Origin: Mesaphorura yosii
Taxonomy: Eukaryota; Arthropoda; Collembola; Poduromorpha; Tullbergiidae
Direction: 5' to 3'
Assembly: GCA_009869945.1 (NCBI GenBank)
Contig: WIXG01000166.1
Coordinates: forward strand, 62,001-126,000
Length of the DNA stretch: 64,000 nucleotides
Made by a program: the position numbers and the translations under genes. The first letter of the stretch is position 1. Each line of letters begins with the position of its first letter. This document shows positions 35,056-46,500 of the stretch, one piece after another. Below the pieces are notes generated by a model. It had not been told where the DNA came from. It saw only the letters and a program-made list of their open reading frames with translations, and did not search any database.

Positions 35056-38000
35056 ATGAGCTGGACAAAATTAACCCTGAGTATAGCCCTAATTGGTAAT
35101 TTCTGTAAAATCATTGTTCCCCATTGCAGTTTTATACAGTCATAATTGACGATTCTCATATTTTCATAATTGCAGTAGGCGTCCTCAATTTCGCGTCTTC
35201 CACCTCGCTGTTTGGCATCGGGAAGGAGTACCGGTACAATTACGAGACTCTTGTGACAGCCGGACAAGAGCAGCCAACTTCATTCGCGTCAGCATACAAG
35301 ATCAAAGGAATCCTTCGAGTAAACGCAATTTCAACGACAACAATCAGTGTTGGAGTAAGTAACGTTCGGTGCACCGCATACAAGATGAAGATGATCTCGC
35401 ACGCTTGTCTCACTTCCTTGCAGCTGGATAATCTCACCATCGGTCTGTACAATGGCCCGTGGACATATTTCCCAATTCCAGACTTCCAGTTCTTTGATGT
35501 GCCCGATTTGTCGACGTTGGGTGAAAGATTTCATATTGTGACAGAAAATGGAAAGGTATGAGCCATGAGCGTGCGCATCGGCGGTGTCGGTCGGTTCGGT
35601 GGCTTGGACTTCACTAATTGACTAATTAACACTTGAATGGTTAGTTTAAGACGCTGATTCTGAATGACCTTGAACCGGAGTGGGCGTCAAACATGAAACG
35701 AGGTCTGGCCACATTCCTTCAACTTGACTTTGAGTCCATCACATCGTTTGACCAAATGCAAGTCTTCAACACAGGAGAGGTGCACATTCAACCTGCGTGA
35801 GTATAAAGCCTTGAAGCTTATCAATTCCTCATGTGCGTAGATGACCACGATGGGAGAATGCAACACCAAGTACGAAGTCCTTCCTGCGTCCACCACTCCA
35901 AATCGGATGGTGCGCGTGAACAAGTTCAGGAACCACGCGGATTGTCGGGACTTGCCCAAGAGAACCAGACTGGCGACGCAAAACTTTTATCAGTGCTCCA
36001 ACGGGAACAACAGGGTTCGACTATTCACAATTCACACGTAGTGATTAATTCCATAAGACTTAGGCGGAATTCACGTCCACAATAGGACATAATCAATTCG
36101 ACTGCTTACGCGGTGTACGAGCTAGAAGTGCAGGAGGCGCAGCCGCTCCTGAAAGGAATCACGTTGTACTCTTCAATTCTGGCGTGGCCATTCACGTCTT
36201 CGCAGTCGTACCAATTCAGCTGGCTCAAGTAAGCCGTTCTACTATCATTGTTTAAAGGCCAGGAGCAGGGGCAAGTTTTCATGGGGCACACTTTCCTGTG
36301 TTTTTTTCTTGCAGCATGACGATATCCTTCAATTCTGCCTTCCGCTACGGGAGCCAGGCATTTCCTCCGCCAGAGAATGCGGAGAACCACGAGGATTTGA
36401 TCTTTACCTTCGAGCAGCCGGACCCAACAGACCCGGAAGACGAAAATCCTGACTTAAACATGGACACAATATTATACCACCAGACAGGAACTGACACCAA
36501 TCCGGAGGCCCAAGAACAGATTATGAACTTGGTATCAGCCCTCCCGAGTTACAGCTTAACACGCTGGCATTTATTTAATAACACAAATATTCTGTTCAGT
36601 GCCACAAAAAGATTGAGGAGGTTGCAGAGAGTCTTGGAAGCTCCGAGCCGTACTTGTCCAACTTGGAAAGATTCCACGGGGACTCACCGCTGAGCGTTGT
36701 CCAAATTATCTCGGCACTCGATTATGAACACTTGACGCAGTGCCAAAAACGGTACTCGGGAGCGGCGTCTCAAAGTCAACAGAAACTTACTGAATTGTAA
36801 GCCATACGCACTGCATTGCAAAGGTAATGAGTATTTGATGCCGTTGTAATCTCAGCCAGCTCTTTCTGGACGGACTGATTATGTCGGGGACCTCTCAATC
36901 GAGCTTGCTCCTACGAGACATTTTGCTGTCAACGCAAGATGCCGAAGTCATCTCACGAATTACAGCCAAGTTTCCGCATTTCATTCGCAATCCGACCGAA
37001 GCACTTGCCACCGAAATGGATGTAAGTAAACTTTATGAAACTGCATGGTATTTCAAAATGCTTTAAAATCAATTATACAACTATTTCCGCTTTCTTCACC
37101 GTTCGAACTCCAAATCTAAAAGGAGTAATCCGAGTTTGCATTGCTTTTTAGCTCCTTTTCGAATTGCTCAACAAAACCGAAGCACCTAACCGAATGCTGG
37201 AATTTTCGCTAGCCACATTGATTGGTCGATGCTGCAAAAAGACACTTTGTACTACGTCTGGACTGCTGGACAAGTATATTAATTACTTTGAGAATCAGTT
37301 GGCAGGTACACACTGGACTGCCTGATTTATCCATGGGCTGCAGCTTGAATTGAGGTGTCGGTACTCTTTATTTCAGTCGCGACGAACTTCGAAGCGCGCA
37401 CATCCGCCGTGCTTGGACTCCGTAATTTGGCGTACGGACGCGCACTGGACAAAGTACAGGACATTGCGACCGGTGCTCTTGTTCTTGAGCAAACAACGCG
37501 CGTCCAAGCAATTTGGGCGCTTTCAGCTCAGGAGCCTCAGCGCGTTTTTGATGCACTACTGCCAGTATTTTATAATCGAACCGAGAGTTGCGAGATACGT
37601 ACCAATGTGTTTACGCTGCTGATGAGTCTGAATCCTAACGAGAGGATTCTTCACGACATTGCGTACTTCATGTGGAGCGAATACTGTCCGCAGACATACA
37701 ACATCGTGAGGTCATTTCTGGCGAATGCTGTCAAATCGAAAAGCCCGTGTAATCGTGTGTAAGACGAAATACCTGCATATTCCATGCAGAATCCCAAATT
37801 CTTACTGATGACACTCTTTGAATTCTTATTCAGCGGGGACTACGCAAGAACGATTCTGAATTATTTACCGCCTGGTGTGCTTGACCCGTTGAGGACGAGC
37901 ATCTACACGATTGACTATTTTGATCCGACGCATGGACTGGGACACGAATTTTACTCGTTGGTACAAAAGTCCGGGACGTCAACTCTTCCCACCTCTGTGT

Positions 38001-41000
38001 ACTTTGGAGTCAACAACTTCATCGGTGGATTCGCTGGACCTTCGATGGGAGTAAGGAAAAATAGGCATTTAATTAGCAGCCACATTTGCCAATGAGCACT
38101 CGCGTACTTGCGTTTTAGGTTTTTATCAGAATGGAGGGACTGGAGAAAAAAATCACTTCCATGTTTACAAAGCTCACGCAAACCAGTATCGAAGAAGTTC
38201 AAAAGATTTTGTCGAAAATTGACGTCACCCAAAGACCAACCACGCCATTACGTCTGGAATTTATTTTGGTCTGGCAGAATCGTGTCATCGTTTACTTTGC
38301 GGCGGATGAGAAGACAATTTCAAGCTTGCCTGCGTGTAAGCAGTTATTTTAACGTGTTGAATATATTTACTGTATACTTATTCTTGATTGTGATTTAGAC
38401 CTGAGCGAACTCACACAATTTCCGGACTTCCTTCGCTTCAGCGTGGAGCAGTCGAGTATGCTTGGCGGTGCATTTTATCAACAACCGTTGGAAATAGGGG
38501 CCCCGGTCTCTATCGGGTTTGGGGTAGTTGGTACTGGAGCCATTGCGGTCAATATTTCTCAGCCAGACGGCGAAAACGCTGAAAGATCCGCCCGAACTCA
38601 GTAATGATTATTTTCCTCAACAATATACTCTGATGAGATTCATTCAGGAAGGAGTCTAATTCACGTCTTTTTCCAGGTTTAATCTATTTGTCCGATCCGG
38701 TATTTCAAACCATGTCCCAGTGATTGGAACCATTCATGCAGTGTCAACACTTCGGACGCTCAGGCTCGTGATACCCCGGAATGTGAAATTGCAACTGGGC
38801 GACAATTATAAATTAAGTTATGTGGTGCCTTCAGGTATGGACACAAGCAAAGCAAACCCACCACCCAAAGTCCATAAATGTTTACTCTTTAACTTGGGTA
38901 CCTGGAACCGTTGTTTAGAGAAAGATCCGATTCTTTTAATGGCGCATGGGACTTCACTGGTTTTGCTGCTTCACGACTCAGCTTCCAATGTTAAGCAACA
39001 GGAAATAAAGACCCTTTTGCAAAAGTCTTGTCCAACCTGCGAAAGTCGGGCGATTATCTCGCGTGGAGCGGCTGCCAGGAAATCTGTAAGTCGCAATTAG
39101 TGACAATTATGAGCATGACATGACTCTTTCGCAAGAAGAGCGCCAGCAAATTGTTCACTTCAATTACAGAGATACATATATGACACTCCAAACTTCTCAC
39201 CGATCCCTGGCGTTGTCGCAAATGTGCAATTCTTTGATTGCGAACGAGACCATTCAAGAAATGCTATTTTAAAAAGGTTCAAATCATTCTACTCGGATGA
39301 GAACAAGAACACCGGGTAAGCTGAGACTGGATCCAACGCAGAATAGCAGATGACTGACTTTTTCGAGGAATTCCTTTATTCTGATTGCAGAATTTACAAT
39401 CTGGGAGTGTCAAAGTGGTTTTTGACCTCACAACAAGTGCTCGATTACTTGTTTTGGTCACCGAGTTACGAAACATGCGGGATCAAATTCGCAATCAGTC
39501 AGGATGGACAAGTATCGAAGAAACTGGAATCGGTAAATTCTATTTCAGTGATGCGCTATACCCGTAGGATCATTTGTATTATTCATTTCAAGGTGGAGAT
39601 CGCTGACTTGGACTCAGAAATCCAAGTCTCCAATCCAGTAGAAGGTGGCAAACTGTTTAACGGCACGATCACGACAACCACAAATCTAGTTTACTCACAG
39701 CAAGAAAAACTGACGTTCAAGACCGTGCTCGAGTATCGTTATTACGATGCTGACAACGGGACAAAAGACTCATCGACGAAATTCCAATTCAATGATCTGG
39801 TCAAGCAAACGCGGGGAAGCATTTGTCTTGATTACACGAGTTCGTTAAATCAGCTCCCGAAAGACGTGCTTGCATACGACGGAGAGAGCGAGCCCTACTT
39901 CACCAAAGATATCCAGCTGAAGTACGGAAGATCGGAGGCGGCGGCAGCGGACACAAGCAGCTGTCTTTCAAATGTACTCGAAGTTAAAATCAATGCAAAG
40001 GCAAGTCGCTCCTTTGAGCAGATCACCGAGGCAGAGGCTGCGGTTTCTTCGCCGTACCGAGAATGCAAGGCGCAAAAGAACAGCGGCCAATTTTTTGGGT
40101 CAAGCAAATTCACTCCACCAACGCTGCAATGTTTTGCGGCTGTACTGGACCAAACAAACCTCAGAGCCGCCAATTCCACCATTTATTACAAGGTTCCGTT
40201 ATCAGCAACTGATTTTAAGCATGTGTTCCCGCTTTTTTGAGGTTATGCTTTTGCTTTTTCCAGGTTTCCAAAAAGATTCCCGAGAAGTGGAGACGTAAGC
40301 TTCTTGCCGCTGCTGGTTTCATTTACCCAACGACAGCAAGTGACGACGACTCGGGTGAACAGCATTCACACAAGCTTTTCTCCAATGAGCTCGCGAGGGA
40401 TCAGAACTATATCGAAGGATTCTTGGAGGTAGACGTCAAAATGGGGAAGGACGAGACGACCAAGATGGACGTGCACTCGCAAACCAGCAATGGCAAGGAA
40501 TTCGGCGAAGAGCAACATGCGCATGGAATCGATCTCAGCTCGATTCCGGACTACCTGCGTCCTAAACCAATTCCGGCTAGATTCTCACCCTATCTGACCT
40601 TCGGCTTCCAGAGTGGGTTTTTGGGTGAGTACAAATCTATTTTCAATGTTTCTAACGTCAGTTGGTTGAATTCTGTGAGCCCATTTCAGGTCAGTGCACT
40701 GTGAACTCTGGATGGGTGAGCACGCTCGACAGTTTCGCATTCAACGCAAACATTTCTGACTGCCCAACATTGATGAGTGCAGACTGCGGGACAAATCCAC
40801 AGTACGCTGTTTTGGTGAACAAAATATCGGCTGATAAGATTGTAAGGGAAGTCGTTTGTGAGCCAATTCACTCCCAATCACATTTCTAATCAATAATCCG
40901 TAATCTTCTGTACGTATTGCATTCAGGGTTTGAAAATTCAGCTTGGAAACGAAAATGTGGAACTGAAGGACGTTTCAGACACCGTCATGCTGAATGGTAA

Positions 41001-41397
41001 GGCGACCAAAATTCCAAATAGAGAGAAATATTCCGCCGGCTCCTTTGAGTAAGTGTTCTTTATCAATTACCAAGTTCACGTTCCTTCTTTTAAATCAATA
41101 ATCAACAATAGGCTTCTGAAAAACGACGACGAAGTCTACCTCATCACGCGACTGAATGGAATGCACATTCGTTATACGGGCTACTTTGCCACCGTCACCT
41201 TGGACTCCAGGTTCCGCAGTGTTCATTGTGGTATCTGCGGGCATTGGGACTCGAGCTTCTTCAACGACATGATGGGTCCAAACACAAGCTGCCCTGCGAC
41301 AGCCATGTTGGCGTCTCCGCAAGAATTTGTGGATGCATACGTTTTGGGAGATGGAAAAGCGTGCAAGACGGCAAACGTGGCCAAGTGTGCGGCATAA
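35056..41397 (+). CDS. Vg: Vitellogenin 1
   Basis: Large lipid transfer protein, the egg-yolk precursor, secreted and taken up by oocytes. About 20 exons; those checked from the start (35056-35095, 35176-35354, 35424-35555, 35645-35779, 35841-36014, 36086-36228, 36315-36531, then from 36600) keep one frame. A signal peptide (MSWTKLTLSIALIVGVLNFA) leads the lipoprotein N-terminal domain (GIGKEYRYNYETLVTAGQE). Next come a helical region (LRNLAYGRALDKVQDIA, DALLPVFYNRTES), beta-sheet domains (LDQTNLRAANSTIYYK) and a C-terminal von Willebrand D domain (VTLDSRFRSVHCGICGHW) ending GKACKTANVAKCAA. There is no long poly-Ser phosvitin-like tract. Two early introns use weak donors (GTGCAC at 35780, GTTCGA at 36015). 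Estimated length is about 1,550 residues. It lies in tandem with vitellogenin 2, and polyadenylation signal AATAAA is at 41496. Confidence 0.9.
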
Positions 41398-41495
41398 AAA
41401 AATGCTGTCGAACGGAGTGCTTTGCTTTCGGAAGCCCGAATAATTTTAGTTTTTTATTTGTACGGTGCATGTTGGAGTTCAATCTTGAAATACAA

Positions 41496-41501
41496 AATAA
41501 A
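41496..41501 (+). terminator. Polyadenylation signal of vitellogenin 1
   Basis: AATAAA 99 bases after the stop codon, followed by a GTTCTTGTGTCG GU-type stretch. Confidence 0.65.
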
Positions 41502-41819
41502 GTTCTTGTGTCGCCTGACATTGCGCGGTTCAGTTGAGTTGATGATTTGATTACCGAATCACGTCGATAAATATTTAGACAAGCAGAATGTCGCGTAAGG
41601 TACATGACGCATGGACGAAGGAAAGAAAATATTGAGCAACAATTTGTTGTTTGGCTTTATCGCTTTGTAAATAAATGCTGTTAATTTATTTTATTAGCTT
41701 CGAGCGATTCATGAACTTTGGTACCATTTCTTGAGTACCTGAAGCAAGATGACTTGATCTAACGAGAATCGAATTAAGCTCACTAAATCTTAAGTAAACA
41801 TTTTCAACTTCTTTGGATT

Positions 41820-43130
41820 TTCCATGGACCGTGATTTCGTAACTTGTAAAGTACTGCAGTACGAAATTCGTGGTGATAAGAGCGATTTTGTACCCGAAAG
41901 TCTTCCTATCTCAAAAAATGACTCCAATTCTTGCTGAGATGAGGACTCTGAAGTCAAAACCAAAAAATCCAATGAAAGTCTAAAAGTCTGACTACATCGA
42001 AATCCTGCAAGTTTGCAATTGCAGACATGAATGGGAAACAAGGCGGAAATTCCAGGAAAAACATGCTAAACTCCGAAAACTGCTGACTGCACGAAATCGC
42101 AGATTATGGTACGTGGTAAAATTAAGTCCCATATTTCATTCACAAATACAGTGTCAATAAGTCATTCATGAATCACAGTTCATGACTGCCTGAAACGATC
42201 TCTTTCTTAATGGGGACGAGTACCAGCTGCCTGCAACAGCTCATCTACGGCAGATATTGCACAATAACTATATTCCTTGTTGGCAATCAACAACCGGCTT
42301 CTGAGAAATCGTGATGATCTTTCACTTTTTGAAGTTTGATCGTCAGATTCTCGGCTCACGGAATACTAAGCCACCTTCAAAGGTCATGTCTGCATGCACG
42401 ATCTGGCTGTTTGATGCCCTCTTGATCTTGGAGGGCGAGAAAAGGTTAATGAGGAATTAATTGACAGTGGAATTGGGCACACTGCATTTCGTTTGCTCGT
42501 TGAGCCTTGAACCCGAATCCTGTTCGCAGCTGGACAATTACGACAATGCGATTTCTTGTCCAGCAGCCTGGAGCAAGAATTCATGCGGGTCCAACGGTTA
42601 AATCATGCCAAGTATCGAATTCGGGTCAGAGGTTTTGGGCACAGCACCTCAGGACTTTGGAATTTGTCCTCATCCGTTCCAAACTCCGTCCAGCTTACAT
42701 AATTTGTTTTCTCGTACGAATTGGCAAAAAACAAGATTAATTATCTTCTATTTCTTGGCTTACCTTCACCCCAACCAACCTCAGAACATAAAAATGTAGT
42801 TTACTATGATCAGACAAGAAAATTCGAGAAAACGGCAGAGAAATCTTTGCCCTTCATTATCTACACTCTCCGTAGCCGCAAGCCACGCATTCTTATCATG
42901 CACAATTACGTTCACGCCACGCTCTGTGAAAGGAATGGTTGAGTATTTGTCTTATGATAAGGCACGAGCAAGATGAGGGGCTTATTAAAAATAGCTCCTC
43001 TCAGAGTCCCTTATCTTGTGATGCGAGAAGTTCAAGTTTATCTGCAGCCGCATCCTGCACATCGCCGACAAGACTTAAGATGTGGAACTTTATGTGGTCA
43101 TTATCAAAAGGTAAAGAGTCAAGATTCAAT
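41820..43130 (+). pseudogene. Degenerate vitellogenin-like remnant
   Basis: Between the two intact vitellogenins lie fragments that line up by eye with vitellogenin 3' exons but are riddled with stops. Near 41845-42000 a frame with SNSC, then EVKTKKSNESLK recalls TSSC...EVKINAKASRS of vitellogenin 1. At 42210 a frame reads FLNGDEYQLPA, like VMLNGKATKIP. At 42285-42318 the DNA matches the last acceptor and exon start of vitellogenin 1 (41100-41133) at about 25 of 34 bases, with the acceptor AG changed to CG. Near 42770-42860, PNQPQN and VYYDQTRKFEKTAEKSLPF recall DQTNLRAAN and IYYKVSKKIPEKW. Near 43040-43110, CGTLCGHYQ recalls the D-domain CGICGHW. Two overlapping relics may be present. No intact frame remains. 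The assignment is by eye and moderate. Confidence 0.45.
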
Positions 43131-43510
43131 TTTGGGATCATCGTGTTATCCAATGTCCATTAAAAAGTTTCCATTTCCATTGGTCAAAGCAGAAATCCAA
43201 TTCGTGGTCGTCTTGCCCGTGTCACGTCCACCGTTCAGCTTTACCAGCAGAAGACAGATCAGGACCTCGGTACCTCAACGCTCCAAACTCCAACCAGCCA
43301 ATGGACAAGCAGAGGGAAGAGATGTCTGGTGGAAACAGAGCAGGACATACAAAAGGTGGTCTTGTATCTCGCCCGTCATCAAATCTGAGGTCTGCGATTA
43401 ACCTTTGCACTCGGAGTCCTTGGCAAGCACTCCACAAAAGAGGCGTCCATCGCTGAACTCGGTCTCAGTTAGCTTTTAGCCGTACCCAGCTAACTTGCCT
43501 TCTGCTCTAC

Positions 43511-43516
43511 GATAAG
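43511..43516 (+). promoter_or_regulatory. GATA site upstream of vitellogenin 2
   Basis: GATAAG 79 bases before the vitellogenin 2 ATG. Further GATAAG words occur at 42956 (plus) and 43010 (minus). GATA factors are established activators of insect fat-body vitellogenin genes; use here is inferred. Confidence 0.35.
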
Positions 43517-43558
43517 GGGTTCGGTTCTGTAGGTTTCTCCCTAATTCGGGTTCAGAAT

Positions 43559-43582
43559 TAATTAGTCTTCACGGACTAATTA
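43559..43582. promoter_or_regulatory. Hairpin before the vitellogenin 2 start codon
   Basis: Perfect 9-bp inverted repeat TAATTAGTC / GACTAATTA with a 6-base loop, ending 12 bases before the ATG at 43595. It could be an operator-like palindrome (TAATTA is a homeodomain core) or an mRNA 5' UTR hairpin. Confidence 0.4.
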
Positions 43583-43594
43583 GTTTCAATCACC

Positions 43595-46500
43595 ATGAAG
43601 TGTATTGCTTCCCTCGTGCTCTTGGGTAAGAATTCAGTTTCGACGACTGATTTTGTAGGATTTCTGAATTGGTTTGGGCTTGTCTCAAATTGACCCATTT
43701 GGGTTTCTGTTCCTGCTCGCAGGACTGCTCGCCAGTGCCCACGCTACCTACCTCCAAGTTGGCAAAGAGTACGTCTACTCCTACTCGTCCACCGTCATCG
43801 CCGGCTCGGAAGATTACCTGAACTTTGCCTCGTCCTTCAACATTACGGGGAAGGCACGCATCCAGAAAACCAGTGCTACTCTTCTGAAGGTGAAATTGGA
43901 TGACATCAAATTCGGAGCGTACAATGGAGAATTTAACTATTTTCCACAACCGAATTACGAAGCAAAGGCCCATCAAGAGCTTAACCCACTTACCGAGCCA
44001 TTCCATGTGCAACTCGACTCCAATAATCTCGTAAGTGCCTGAGTTTGGGCCGTTTTTGACATCGTCGTATGAAAAATGAAACTGTGGCTGACTGAGTCTA
44101 AAATGCTCTTACACAGGTTTCCGGCATTGTTCTGAGCCAAAGTGTGCCTGAATGGGCAAGAAATATCCAGAGGGGATTGGCTGGTGCTCTTCAAGTCAAC
44201 GAGAAGAGGGGCGAAGGCTCAAACTACCAAACCGAAGAGGTGAGTCCATAAAATTCGAGCTGGCATTTCCAAGTTGTTTAACTATTGGGTCTTTGGGTCT
44301 TCACCATTTCTTAGAAAACTGTAAATGGCGACTGTCCAGTCACCAACCAAATCGTTGTCTCGAACGCTGAAAAGAAAGAGTTCCAGCTCAGAAAATACAC
44401 AGCCCATCAAGACTGCCAAAACCGTGCCATTCGAGTCCGCAAGCCGGGCGTTTCGGTCCTCCACTGCCCCGATGATAACACTCGCGATGTTTACAACTCG
44501 TCTTACTGGGCCGTGTACGATGTCACCGACAAGGACGGAGAGCCAACTATCACCAAAGTGCAAACTGGTGGCAGTGTTCTCTATCAGATCTTCGGGTCAA
44601 GAGGTCATCAGCAATATTCCTTTGCCTGGTAAGCACTTTGCATTTTTGTTACGTAAGGTATCTTGATTATGAGCTCGAGCTTTGACTTTAACATTCGTTA
44701 TATAACTAACTTCACGACTTTCTTTGATAAGGACAACCTTCGATTTGGACGAGGTCAAATCTGGTGGTAGCCGAATTGGAGACCCAGCCTCCCCCAAGAC
44801 TTATGATAGCTTGAAGTACGTCTTCGAATATGATTACAATGATGATGAGGAGCCATCCGAAGCCCACCCATTCTTCTTCCACTACAAAGACGCCATCAAG
44901 GATGATGCTTCAGTCGCCAAAGTCTCCGACCTTGTAAGTGGATTAGCTGATTAGCTCATCAGTAGCCTGAGACTGATTGAATCTAAAATCTCAAATTGCC
45001 TCGCCTCCCCAGATTATTGACGAAATCAAGAAGCTCGCTGGCTCTTTCACAAGCACCAAGGTCTTTAATGATCTCGCCGAATTCCACAAAGCGAGTCCAT
45101 TCCGAATTCTTCCAGTTCTCTCCGCACTCAACTACAATCAGCTCCAAAGCGTGTACAACAAGGTCAAGGCTGAAGCCGCTGGCAAGAAGACCATCGAACT
45201 GTAAGTTTATTTATTGTGTTGAGAAAGTATAACATTGACTTGATGAATCTCCAATTCGCATACAGGCAAATCTTCTACGATGCTTTGGTGGCTTCCGGAT
45301 CCAACCCGGCTGCTCTCCTCGCCCGTGACATCATTGTGGAGACCAAGGACGTGACTGTGATCTCAAGACTTGTCGCCAAATTGCCAGCCTACCTTCGCAA
45401 TCCAAACGAGAAGCTTCTGAAGGAACTCGAAGTTCTGATCAGGCCCGATGCTGGCAAGCAAGAAGGTCGTATGATCACCTTCTGCATCGCTTCCCTCGTC
45501 TCTCGCGTCTGTGAAAAGCACAAGTGTGTCAAGTCTGGACTCCTGGACAAATACATCAAGATCTTCTCTGATCAATTTGACAGTAAGTCGGGAATCCTAA
45601 CAGTGGTACTTGCTTTTTGACTAATCAGACTAATCACTTTTTCGTTCTTCAATTCAGACGCCCAGCACTTTGAGGACAAGACCGTTGCTGTTACGGCCCT
45701 CAGAAACATTCGCATGGGAGGAGCCCTTGACAAGCTGTACTCCATTGCTGTCAATAAGAAGGAGGACAGAACCGTCCGTGTTCAAGGTGAGACATTTTGG
45801 ACATTTATGAAGGAGTGAAAATGAAAATTAGACTGGGGCACTTTGAGATTTCGTGTTTCGTCATTGACGATTGACTGTACAATTCGCAGCTATTGTTGGT
45901 CTCAAGTACTTGGCCAAGGTTGACCCAGAAAAGGTGAAGGAGGCTCTTCTGCCAATCTTCTACGACCGACAAGCACACCCGGAATTGAGAAACACTGCCG
46001 GTATCATCTTCTTGCTGTTCACAAACGACGAGAAAAATGTTCAACAAATGGTCTTCAGCATGTGGTCAGAGCCTTGCAAATATGTCAAAAACTTCTTGTA
46101 CACCTTCTTGAAGGGAGTCGCCTACAGCTCACGGCCATGCATTTCAAAGAGGTAATTCATCATTTCATGATGGCAAGATGTCATGCCTTGCCAATGCCGC
46201 TCATCGATTCCTGACGATTCCATGCTAATTTTAGGGCTCACATTGCCAAGACCGTTCTTGCCTTCTTCCCACCATGGACAATTGACAGAACCCTGTCCGG
46301 CAACTACATCAAGGACTACCATGACAGAGAATTCAACTTTGGTCAGCTGAGCCACTACTCCATTCAGAAGACTGGAGCCTCCGTCCTTCCGCTTTCTTTC
46401 TACGTCTCACTTCACGGTGCTTTCGCTGGTTATTCCGCAAACTACCTTACCGTAAGTTTATTCGGTAAAAAGCCCCCCACAAGCGTCTTGAACTGAATGA

